Of a stretch of DNA of 64,000 nt, positions 55,801-64,000 are shown one piece after another. Position numbers and translations under genes: made by a program. Source of the DNA: Ampelocalamus luodianensis (lineage: Eukaryota > Streptophyta > Magnoliopsida > Poales > Poaceae); contig CM070623.1 of the NCBI GenBank assembly GCA_036346255.1, positions 3,514,407 to 3,578,406 of the forward strand, given 5' to 3'. The notes below the pieces were generated by a model, which did no database searches, was not told the origin of the DNA, and saw nothing but the letters and a program-made list of their open reading frames with translations. How positions within the stretch are numbered: the stretch's first letter is position 1; every line of letters begins with the position of its first letter.

Positions 55801-57042
55801 AATTGCAAAATTAAAAATGAAAACAAAAATGATTTAGACTTGGGCACAATGGTAAGACTGGTGTGATCTGTTGGGTGTGACTGGAAAGGTGCCCGAGTCA
55901 GTTAAGGACCGAGTTACTTGCGCCACCGTACTGAGCATTTTGCGTGCTAACCACACTAGAGTATATGGGACCTCTCTTGACCTAGTACTTTGGCGTGTAT
56001 TGGCTCCGGGTCGCAGGAGGGATGGAGGTGGGAGCATGGTAGTTGTCCGAAAAGCTTTATCCTGAGTGGGTAGTTGCCTTTTCGGCTTTACCATGTAAGC
56101 GTATGGATTTCTATCCATACGAGCGGCTCGTAGTTAATACACAATATTGGAAAAAGTCTCGTAGGACTTAGCTGTGTGGCATACCTTGAGTGTGCTTGGC
56201 AAAGCGGTCTCAAGTGTGGGTACATTGGTACACCTGCAGGTTTAAAACTATTCGAATAGCCTCGTCTAGGTTATGGACACGCTCGGATCGCCCCAAGAAC
56301 TAGACTACAACATTTAAATTAAAACTTGATGGGTGGTACAAATCTAGGATTCGTGCTATTGTTGTGGTGACTTTGGGATAGTCACTTCTAGGTTGTTTAC
56401 CTTTACTCTTTTGTTATTATTACCTTACTGTTATTTCAGCATTAAAATTAAATTGCAAACTTGCCTTCAAACTGTATTATATTATTGCAAATGAAAATTG
56501 GCTTTATGCAAATGAAACATATGGCCTCCACCAAACAAGCCTGCATGTAGCATATGAGCAGTGCGCTAGTTCACACGTCGGTCTTGCGGGTACAAAGACA
56601 ATCTTTGTACTCGGTGCTTTGCTTAATGTTTTGTTGCGAGAGGAAGAAGGTGAGCCTCGGGGCCTCACTACGTGAGTGTGTTGCCGTTTCGTGGGCGACT
56701 AGACTTGGCGGTCGGTCGGATGCCTTGTGGGTTGGAGGCACGCTGATTGGCTTTGTTTATAGCCATCTTATGGCACTTTTGCTTCTGCTGTCGTTCTTGT
56801 TTATTTGTGTATTGTGGCCTGTCGGCCTTTGTCTGTAATAACTCTACTATTTGTTTCGCTTCCGTTTGGTAGTGTAATGTTTGGACTCTATGTTTGGAGT
56901 GGAGTTGATGTCTAATTTTGTACCGAGGTGTGTATCTTGCTTTCAGGAAGTATACATATCTCGAGATCGATTATTTGATTTGTGATGCTAGGACCAGGTG
57001 GTTGGTTAAGCATTACAAGCCAAATAAATTGGGGTCCTCACA
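52886..57042 (+). repeat. 5' LTR of the plus-strand Gypsy
   Basis: 4157 bp starting TGTAACAGCCCTAAC and ending GGGGTCCTCACA. A GC-rich island at 53390-54580 contains four GGTGAG splice-donor-like hexamers (53922, 54082, 54109, 54261). Then come a long AT-rich part, CCCGAGTCAGTTAAGG near 55893 and the shared module near 56232-56285. Open frames on both strands of the island are compositional. Confidence 0.95.
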
Positions 57043-57046
57043 AAGT

Positions 57047-57060
57047 TGGTATCAGAGCCA
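57047..57060 (+). other. Primer binding site of the plus-strand Gypsy
   Basis: TGGTATCAGAGCCA, complementary to initiator tRNA-Met, 4 bp inside the 5' LTR. Confidence 0.95.
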
Positions 57061-57482
57061 TTCTGACCGTAGTAACCCAAGCATAGTCGTCCTTAGGATA
57101 TTTTGGAAAGGCTTATTTTCAAAGTATCAAAAGGGTTTATAAAAACCTAGGCAGATTCTCGGATTTTATTCCTTACCTATCTTAGCTTTCTACTCTCACC
57201 TTACCCTAATTTAAGTTTTGAAACTTGGTTTCTCTCTTTCCTATCAAAAGATAGTTACTGCCGGTAGAATCAGTCTTTGGGAGAACCGTAGGGGATTAGT
57301 TTAATTAAAAGTTGTGGGGGTATAAGGGTAAGATATGTATGAGTTGCTAAGAGTCTGATTTTTGCCAATTGATTTTGTAACTTAAAAGTCTTGTGTTCAT
57401 TTTGTGCTGTTAGTAAGTTATTTGCAGTGGGTTGTCGACTTTGTGTTTTGCGGCTGTTGTTAACTTGTCTTAGTGAAACAGG
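57061..57482 (+). other. 5' leader of the plus-strand Gypsy
   Basis: Untranslated leader with pyrimidine-rich stretches. The gag ATG at 57483 follows AACAGG, which could also be the end of an intron. A minus-strand open frame across it (57270-57812) is a shadow. Confidence 0.6.
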
Positions 57483-58500
57483 ATGGCCGGGAGAACGCGC
57501 GGCAGTCAGCAGGCTGGTCATGATGAGGAGCTTCCCCCTCCTCCGACCATGGCTGAGGTTCTCGCTCAGATCGAGCGAAACCGCATGGACCAGACGCGCA
57601 TCTTGGAGGTTATTGCTAGGAATACCTCCATTCCTGCCGGTGGTGGCGGACACCAGACTCGCGGGGGACTTGCAGAGTTCCTCCGTACACAGCCACCGAC
57701 TTTCTCCCGCTCTGAGGACCCTCTCGATGCGGATGATTGGCTGCGCATGGTTGAGCGGAAGCTCAACATAGCTCGATGCCGAGCGCGAGACAAGGCACTC
57801 TTCGCGTCCCACCAGCTCGAGGGCGCGGCACTCTCATGGTGGGAGAACTATCTCGCCATGCAGCCCACGGGCCATGTGGTCGCGTGGGAGGAGTTCAGGT
57901 CAGCCTTTTGTCGGGCCCACATCCCAGATGGCTTGATGAAGCTGAAGAAGAAAGAATTCCTCGCGCTCAAGCAAGGGCGCAAATCGTGACTGAGCACATG
58001 CGAGTTTAATCATTTGGCTCGTTATGCTCGGAGAGGTGACCTCGGATGAGGCTAGCAGAGAAGTTTATGGATGGCTTGTCAGGAGGCTGCAGGACAAGCT
58101 ATCTATTGTGGACTTCTCGACTTTCGTGCCTTGGTAGATAAGGCCATTGTTCTTGAGCATAAGGCAAAGCGGCTGGCGAGTCCATAGCGCAAATGGGAGG
58201 CGCATCGGTCTACTCACACGGCCTCGGTTGTCCTCGGTGGGCGGCACGATGGCCCGTTCTTTTGCTCCACCAAAGACCGAGGCCATCGCACAGCTCCTCG
58301 CCCACCGCAGGCGTGTTTCACCACGTGCGCTGCGATCCAAGAGCAGGCGACCTCCGCAATCCGGCGGCGAGGTTACTTGTTTTTTTGCCACAACAAGGGC
58401 CACTCGCCAGCGCTTGCCCTCGAGTGTTGCGATCGCCTCGTCCTAATGGAGGACGCGGCAGGCGGAGTGGTCACCCACGACCGAAGATGATGTGAGTGCG
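57483..58500 (+). pseudogene. Gypsy gag (capsid region and zinc knuckle, frameshifted)
   Basis: The first 168 codons are open: MAGRTRGSQQAG, a coiled IERNRMDQTRILEVI stretch, then the retrotransposon gag domain (DDWLRMVERKLNIARC, LEGAALSWWENYL, WEEFRSAFCRAHIPDG). After KQG at about 57985 the frame breaks, but FNHLARYAR, KFMDGLS and LVDKAIVLEHKAKR can be read in shifted frames. A CCHC knuckle (CHNKGH context) at about 58378-58420 lacks one base. The capsid part is intact and the nucleocapsid part is not. Confidence 0.9.
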
Positions 58501-58998
58501 GCGGCGGTCGAGTCAACCACCTTTGGTGAGGAGGCTCGGGGCGCGGATGTCGTGATGGGTACACTTCTTGTCAATTCTCGTCCTGCTGCGGTATTATTTG
58601 ATTCGGAGCATCACATTCTTTTATTTCAAGATCATTTGCTGCTGCTAGTGGTCTTCTTTGTGTACCTTTGGGGTTCCTTTGCTCATCCGCTCTCGGGGTC
58701 GGAAATGAGAGCGATTTGCGATGTCGGGATGTTCCTATCATAGTCAAAGGAGTGGGATTTTGGCAAATCTTATTACGCTTTCGATTCGTGAGTCTAGATG
58801 TGATTCTTGGCATGGATTGGTTGTCCCAACATTTGGGACAGATCGATTGTGCCAAGAAGATGGTTTTCCTCACCAACCTTTATGGCGAACAGGTTGGTTT
58901 TTCCCCGCAGCTGCAAGGGTCGCATCTTTGCGCACTTGTAGCAAAGCCAGCTTTGAAGATTCAGGAGGTTCCTACTGTTTGTGATTTTGAGGATGTTT
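58501..58998 (+). pseudogene. Gypsy aspartic protease region (frameshifted)
   Basis: VVMGTLLVNSRPAAVLFDS leads to the active site, where DSGAS is spoiled by a missing G at about 58603, so the frame reads DSEHH. Later parts are recognisable in another frame: GSEM, CRDVPIIVKGVGFW, then LDVILGMDWLSQH and CAKKMVFLTN, the usual run-in to RT. Confidence 0.88.
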
Positions 58999-59002
58999 TC
59001 CG

Positions 59003-59926
59003 ATGATTTACAGGATGCCTCCGGTTCGAGATCTGGAGTTTGTCATCGAGTTGCTGCCCGGTACTGCCCCTATCTCGAAGGCGCCGTATCGGATGCCTCC
59101 CAATGAGCTAGAAGAATTGAAGAAGCAGCTTGGTGAGCTCCAAGCAAAGGGTTTCATCCGTCCCAGTTCATCTCCTTGGGGTTGTCCGGTGATCTTTGTG
59201 AAGAAGAAGGACAAGACTTTGCGCATGTGTGTTGATTACCGTCCTCTCAATGAGGTGACGGTGAAGAACAAATATCCCTTGCCCCGCATTGATGATCTGT
59301 TTGATCAGTTGACTGGAGCCCAGGTGTTCTCAAAGATTGATTTGAGAATGGGGTATCATCAGGTCAGGATCAGATCAGAGGATATTCCGAAGACGGCTTT
59401 CACTACTCGTTATGGGCTATACGAGTACACCGTCATGTCTTTCGGTTTAACCAATGCTCCAGCCTTGTTCATGAACTTGATGAATTCAGTATTCATGGAG
59501 TTTTTGGAAAAATTTGTGGTGGTCTTCATTGATGATATTCTTATTTATTCCAAGACTGAAGAAGAGCATGCTGAGCATCTGAAGATTGTTTTGGGCAAAT
59601 TGCGAGAGCACCAGCTATATGCAAAGTTCAGCAAATGTGAGTTCTGGTTGAAGGAAGTGGCATTCTTGGGCCATGTTCTTTCAGCGGGAGGCATAGCTGT
59701 GGATCCCAGCAAAGTCAGCGATGTTCTATCTTGGGGGCAGCCCAAGTCAGTCACTGATGTGCGGAGTTTTCTCGGTTTAGCGGGTTACTACCGCCGCTTT
59801 ATCGAGAACTTCTCCAAAATCGCTAAGCCGATGACTGAATTGCTCAAGAAGGACAAGAAGTTTGTATGGTCCTCTACTTGTGATAAGAGCTTTCAGGAGC
59901 TCAAACAGCGGTTGACTTCACCTTGA
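59003..59926 (+). CDS. Gypsy reverse transcriptase, domain intact
   Basis: 308-residue open frame covering the whole RT domain: PYRMPPNELEELKKQL, GFIRPSSSPWGCPVIFVKKK, CVDYRPLN, FSKIDLRMGYHQVRI, TAFTTRYGLYEY, MSFGLTNAP and the catalytic box VVFIDDILIYS at about 173-183 (FIDD in place of YxDD, usual for this clade). It continues into the RNase H connection (FLGLAGYYRRFIENFS). This is the best-preserved part of the element. The frame breaks at LTSP where RNase H begins. Confidence 0.95.
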   Translation: MIYRMPPVRDLEFVIELLPGTAPISKAPYRMPPNELEELKKQLGELQAKGFIRPSSSPWGCPVIFVKKKDKTLRMCVDYRPLNEVTVKNKYPLPRIDDLFDQLTGAQVFSKIDLRMGYHQVRIRSEDIPKTAFTTRYGLYEYTVMSFGLTNAPALFMNLMNSVFMEFLEKFVVVFIDDILIYSKTEEEHAEHLKIVLGKLREHQLYAKFSKCEFWLKEVAFLGHVLSAGGIAVDPSKVSDVLSWGQPKSVTDVRSFLGLAGYYRRFIENFSKIAKPMTELLKKDKKFVWSSTCDKSFQELKQRLTSP

Positions 59927-60320
59927 TCCTTACTCTTCCCGATATCCACAAGAGCTTGATATTTCTGCGATGCCTCTCGTCGGGGACTTGGATGTGTTCT
60001 TATGCGGGAAGGCAAAGCGATTGCCTATGCATCGAGCGATTGAGGCCTCATGAGCTCAACTATCCCACCCATGATCTAGAGCTTGCTGCTGTGGTTCATG
60101 CACTCAAGATTTAGCGGCATTATTTGATCGGTAAATGCGTGAGGTGTATTCGATCACAAGACCTTGAAATATTTGTTCACCCAGCCAGATCTGAACCTCA
60201 GGCAGAGGAGATGGCTAGAATTGATCAAAGATTATGACATGGGTATTCAGTATCACCCTGGCAAAGCCAATGTGGTTGCTGATGCACTTAGCCGAAAGGT
60301 GTATTGCAATACTCTGATGA
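59927..60320 (+). pseudogene. Gypsy RNase H (several small deletions)
   Basis: Residues of Ty3-type RNase H are spread over three frames: ILTLPDIHKS, CDASR context (about 59965), GKAIAYAS, HELNYPTHDLELAAVVHALKI, a stop at about 60113 and DHKTLKYLFTQPDLNLRQ. At least four losses of 1-3 bases occur within about 200 bp. Confidence 0.88.
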
Positions 60321-61330
60321 TCCAAGAGCAGCAACCGGCACTTCTTGCAGAATTTCAGCGTCTCAACTTGGGTTTGGTTGAGCATGGTTCCCTTGCTGCC
60401 CTGGTTGTGCAACCAACCTTGGTGGATCAAATCAAGTCAGCACAGCAATCAGATGAAGGTGTGGGTAAAATCAAGCAGAACATCAAGAGTGGATCAGCCA
60501 AGTGTTTCACAGAAGATGAGCACGGTGTCGTATGGTTTGGGCAGCGTCTCGTGGTCCCAAAGGTCCCCGAGTTGCGGGATTTGATTCTTCAGGAGGCCCA
60601 TGATTCGCCTTTGTCCATCCATCCCGGGGCCACTAAAATGTACCAAGATCTGCGTCAGAGATTCTGGTGGACTCGCATGAAGCGAGATTGCGAGTTCGTG
60701 GCGGATGTGACATATGTTGTCGCATCAAGGCCGAGCATCAGCGTCCAGCAGGCCTTCTTCAGCCCTTGCCTATACCAGAGTGGAAGTGGGATTCTGTAGG
60801 CATGGACTTCATCACTGGTCTACCCCGTACTCCTGCAGGGAAGGATGCATTATGGGTTATCATTGATCGATTGACGAAGGTGGCTCATTTCCTTCCAGTG
60901 TGATCGAAGATTGATGTGAATCAGCTAGCGGATCTTTACATATCCCGCATTGTGAGCTTGCATGGTGTGCCACGAACAATTGTGTCAGATCGTGGTTCTC
61001 TGTTCACCTCTCGATTTTGGCATAGTCTGCAGGAAGCCATGGGGACCCGTCTTTCGTTCATTCGACCTATCACCTCGGGTCGATGGTGGGCGGGCGCGTC
61101 AATCGGTGCTTGAAAATATGCTCGTGCTTGTGTTCTTTCCTATGGAAAGAATTGGGAGAAGTGCCTACCGCTTGCAGAGTTCTCCTACAACAACGACTTC
61201 GAGCTAGTCTCGGTATGGCACCGTTTGAGGCCTTGTATGGCGCGCTGCAGACACCGTTGAACTGGTCGGCGGGAAAGCGGTTCTTTGGTCCGATTCCATC
61301 AATGAGGTGAAAGTCAAGTGCGATTGATTC
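60321..61330 (+). pseudogene. Gypsy integrase zinc and core domains (broken)
   Basis: Open up to about 60690 with DLILQEAHDSPLSIHPG and KMYQDLRQRFWWTRMK (zinc-binding His). It continues in another frame from CDICCRIKAEHQRPAG through VGMDFITGLPRTPAG (first Asp), a stop at 60901, and TIVSDRGSLFTSRFW (second Asp). The third catalytic residue lies in a damaged stretch (61070-61120). The APFEALYG block is readable at about 61217. Confidence 0.9.
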
Positions 61331-61390
61331 GTGAGCACTTGCGCGTAGCTCGATCGAGCGAAGAGCTATGCGGATCGGCGTCGCCGTGAG

Positions 61391-61879
61391 TTGAGCTTCC
61401 AGCCCAATGACTTGGTGTATCTCAAAGTCTCACCTCTGAAGGGACATCGTCGTTTCGGTGTCAAGGGCAAACTAGCTCCTCGATATGTCGGGCCATATCG
61501 CATCATCAAGAAAGTGGGAGCTGTTGCATACAAGTTAGAATTGCCAGCTACACTTGAGGGGGTGCATGATGTTTTCCATGTATCGCAATTGAAGAAGTGC
61601 CTTCGTGTTCCTGTGGAGGAAACACCATTGGAAAATATCGATGTGCAAGAAGATCTGTCTTATCGTGAGCGTCCCGTTCGTATCCTCGAAGAAGCTGAAC
61701 GCAGAACAAGGAACCGGGTGATCAAGTTCCTTAAAGTTCAGTGGTCAAACCACTCCGAGGATGAAGCCACTTGGGAGCGGGAAGATCGTCTCGAGCAGAT
61801 TACCCATCCTTCTTCTCCGAGTGATCGAGAATCTCGGGCGAGATTCTGTAAGAGGGAGATTTGTAACACCCTAACTTAG
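61391..61879 (+). CDS. Gypsy integrase C-terminus with chromodomain
   Basis: Open frame with LVYLKVSPLKGHRRF, GKLAPRYVGPYRI, VHDVFHVSQLKKCLRVP, then the chromodomain-like VIKFLKVQWSNHSEDEATWE. It ends near the LTR; the last about 30 residues (after EDRLEQITHP) are probably out of the original frame, because a base or two is lost at about 61795. It resembles the same region of the minus-strand Gypsy, showing that both belong to one clade. Confidence 0.92.
   Translation: MSFQPNDLVYLKVSPLKGHRRFGVKGKLAPRYVGPYRIIKKVGAVAYKLELPATLEGVHDVFHVSQLKKCLRVPVEETPLENIDVQEDLSYRERPVRILEEAERRTRNRVIKFLKVQWSNHSEDEATWEREDRLEQITHPSSPSDRESRARFCKREICNTLT
61849..61861 (+). other. Polypurine tract of the plus-strand Gypsy
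   Basis: TAAGAGGGAGATT directly before the 3' LTR; less G-rich than in the other two elements. Confidence 0.75.
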
Positions 61880-64000
61880 GGTTTGTATTTCAAATGTAAA
61901 TTATGAGGAGAAATAAAAACTTTTGATGCCTCATGAAATCATTTGAGAGTTTCTACAATTTTCCCTAGCAATTTCCAATTTTTTAGAATGTAATTCTTAT
62001 GATTGGAAATTGTGGTCAGCAAATTCTTAGCTTTCAAACTTGTGATCATCTTCTGAAATTATTTTTCCTATCATCTTGATCATCCTATCTACCTCCCTGA
62101 ATTATTTCACAATTTTTAGATTTTATTTGCTATTTCAATTGGCCAAGTCAAACTAGTTGAAAATCTGGTCAAATCCTAGGTCAGCATGCTTGTGAATTTT
62201 CTGCAGAACTTTTCAGTGCATGAGAAGTTCTGGAAAATTTATGCAATGTTGTTCTCTGTCTCAAGTAGCTAACGTAAAAATTTCGGAATTTTTGGAGCTC
62301 GGGATCTATCTCTAAAAATTCCATAAACTCTCTCAGCTTTTAAAATCAAAATCAGAAAACACTGTTTGTCGGGCTCGAACCCGAGCCCGACTCAAGTCCG
62401 ACCGCGCCACTTGACTCGGTCGCGTCAACTAATCGCACCGCCCGAGTCCAATCGATCGTGACCGTCCGATGCAAATCGAACGATCCACGTTCGCGTGTGC
62501 AACCGACCTGTCCGAATGCATACATCAATCTCAACCGTCCATCTTAGATCCAACGGTCGGTGCGATGCTGGTCGAGTCAAACCACCGGTTCGCACGGCCG
62601 TCGATCGGCGACGTGGCGGTCCCACCTGCGAGCTATTTCCGCCACGTCGTTCGCCACTCGGCTGCGCCGCGCGCGCGCGCTCTCGCCGCCGCGCTGCATG
62701 CATCTTGCCACCTCGCCTCACCGGTCTTTTCACCGCCCCTCGCCTCACCGCGCGCCTCACTTTGCTCCTACAAAAGCCAACGAGGGTTTCCCTACCTCGT
62801 TTCGTCTCCATTGCCTTTCTTCTGCGAGCTCCAGAGCCGTGGCGTCGCTGCGGCGCCTCGGCGTTCATTTGCTCCGGTGAGCTCCGGTCATCGCCGACCG
62901 CGTCACGGCGTGTTCCACATCCCTGGGAAGTAAACCCCTCAAGGAATTTCGGGTTTCATCGTCTGTGGAGCTACGCGTGGACTTTCTTCTCCAAGTCCGG
63001 CCGAAACCACCTCTTCCGCCACCGCATCCTCTCTGGTGAGCTCCAACTCGATTCCTTGCTTGGTGAGCATCATCTGGACTCCACTTTCTTTCTCCGGCCA
63101 TTCACTGGTCCTCTCGGCCGCCTCAGGCTCCGGTCGTCGTTGACCACCTTGCCGCCGCGGGCTCGTCTCCGAGCCACTCGGTGCCTCTCCGTCGTCGCCA
63201 GCACACGGTGAGTTCTGGTAACTCGCGATGCCCATCGCGCGCTAATTCTTGTTGTCTACCTCTGCAGTGCGGCCGCACCTTGTCGCCCATCGCCGCCGCG
63301 CCGTGCTCGTCGCGCGCCGCCACGGTGCTTCTCCGCGAACCCGCGACCACCTTAGCCGGTAACCTGGCGACCCATTTTGGCGTCGCCACGGCCGCGCCGC
63401 CACTCCTTCACCGGCGGCGAATCCGAGTCGAGCGCCGAGACTCTGTTCTTGATTGTGTACCTCTCATGCATGCAGCGGTGGGGCCTCCTTCAAAACCAGT
63501 TCTTTAGTCTCTAATCATGATTAGGAATGTTCTTCAGTTCACTCTCTTGCTTGATTAAAAGTTGGGATTGGAAGTTTGAAAGTGTTTTAGTGTGTTCTCT
63601 GAATTTGTCACCTGTTGTCGGTTCTGTTGTCGGTGGCTAAATTCTAGTTTCATGCTTATGCTTTGGATTCTTGTTTAGTGCTAGTTGGCTCCCTTTTGTT
63701 GTGGTGGTTAGCATGAAATCAGTTAGTTAGTATCTTTAAGTTTCAAAGCTCTTGTTGACATGTTTGATCATAAGGGATAGTTAGCTGTTCATTTTATTGT
63801 CTCTGTACTTTTGAGTTGTCAGTGCTATAAGATTTGGTGTAGTAGCCGCATGCTAAAACTTGTTAGCCTTGCAAAATCTTGGTGTGATGCTTAGGGGTTT
63901 GAATAGCTGAGCATCCTTAGCATCCTATCTTAGGTAGAAGATTTTTGTTTAGCATCTCATAGTTGGATACTTGGTAGTTAGTGTTGTCAATAGCTTTTGT
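61862..64000 (+). repeat. 3' LTR of the plus-strand Gypsy, first half
   Basis: Begins TGTAACACCCTAACTTAGGG (one base shorter than the 5' copy) and matches 52886-55075 or so. The first 480 bp are nearly identical to the 5' LTR, whereas the GC-rich island 62590-63470 has many 1-10 nt gaps. It is cut by the window end. Confidence 0.95.

Larger units (their letters stand above)
52886..64000 (+). mobile_element. Chromodomain Gypsy retrotransposon (Tekay/Del-like), runs off the window
   Basis: Plus-strand element with 5' LTR, primer site, gag, protease, RT, RNase H, integrase with chromodomain, polypurine tract and the first half of the 3' LTR. It is inserted into the RNase H region of the minus-strand Gypsy; the left flank is GATAA and the right duplication is outside the window. 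It is related to its host element at protein level (integrase and RNase H are alignable by eye) but has a different LTR. The coding region carries many 1-3 nt losses. Confidence 0.95.

Noticed and set aside
57270..57812. 180-codon minus-strand frame over the gag start
   Set aside because: Shadow of leader and gag on the opposite strand.
1..64000. tRNA, rRNA, snRNA genes
   Set aside because: I looked for A/B boxes, CCA-end stems and conserved rRNA words on both strands and saw no complete gene; tRNA-related strings are retrotransposon primer sites.

Overview
The window is nuclear DNA from a grass (Poaceae). The evidence is the transposon mix: CACTA ends with CACTAC termini, a Tourist-type MITE with a TTA duplication, a Mutator-type MITE with a 9-bp duplication, a TRIM, a BARE/Angela-like Copia LTR, and chromodomain Gypsy elements with very long LTRs. 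I see no clue that fixes the species. There are no intact host genes, no tRNA or rRNA genes and no CRISPR.

Layout. 1-176 is the end of a CACTA element. 1142-3256 is a terminal-inverted-repeat element carrying broken pieces of two unrelated host genes: a C2H2 zinc finger/NYN-domain protein and ribosomal protein eL42. 3853-4013 is a 5'-truncated LINE with a 16-bp target duplication. 5026-18359 is a nine-exon subtilase (peptidase S8) with a TATA box and signal peptide. Its Asp, His, Asn and Ser catalytic motifs are all present, but three frameshifts break it. Its second intron (about 9.6 kb) holds a 5.8-kb Copia element, a Tourist MITE, a TRIM and a hairpin-rich CACTA MITE. Its last intron holds a Mutator MITE.

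19196-40532 is a Russian-doll nest of LTRs. An old LTR (starting at 19196, probably ending at 40532) is split by a 4.5-kb solo LTR (20049-24590), by a minus-strand solo LTR (24698-37500), and by a 710-bp solo LTR (39395-40104). The minus-strand LTR is itself split by a Copia solo LTR (26142-27731) and by an 8-kb LARD-type element (28227-36246). Exact 5-bp target duplications support every nested step except the outermost, which matches 4 of 5. 40533-44047 holds further LTR fragments and small tandem repeats.

44048-64000 contains two chromodomain Gypsy elements of the Tekay/Del type. One lies on the minus strand (3' LTR 44048-48551, integrase interrupted by a 2.3-kb solo LTR at 49973-52302). 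The second lies on the plus strand (from 52886 to beyond the window) and was inserted into the RNase H region of the first. Its gag-pol is recognisable from end to end but full of 1-3 nt losses.

The most interesting non-gene signals are these: a short palindromic module shared by eight otherwise divergent LTR copies, always in LTR orientation; a companion motif a few hundred bases upstream; twin hairpins with an identical loop next to a subtilase exon; and a 57-bp near-perfect hairpin inside the CACTA MITE. I found no convincing new gene system.
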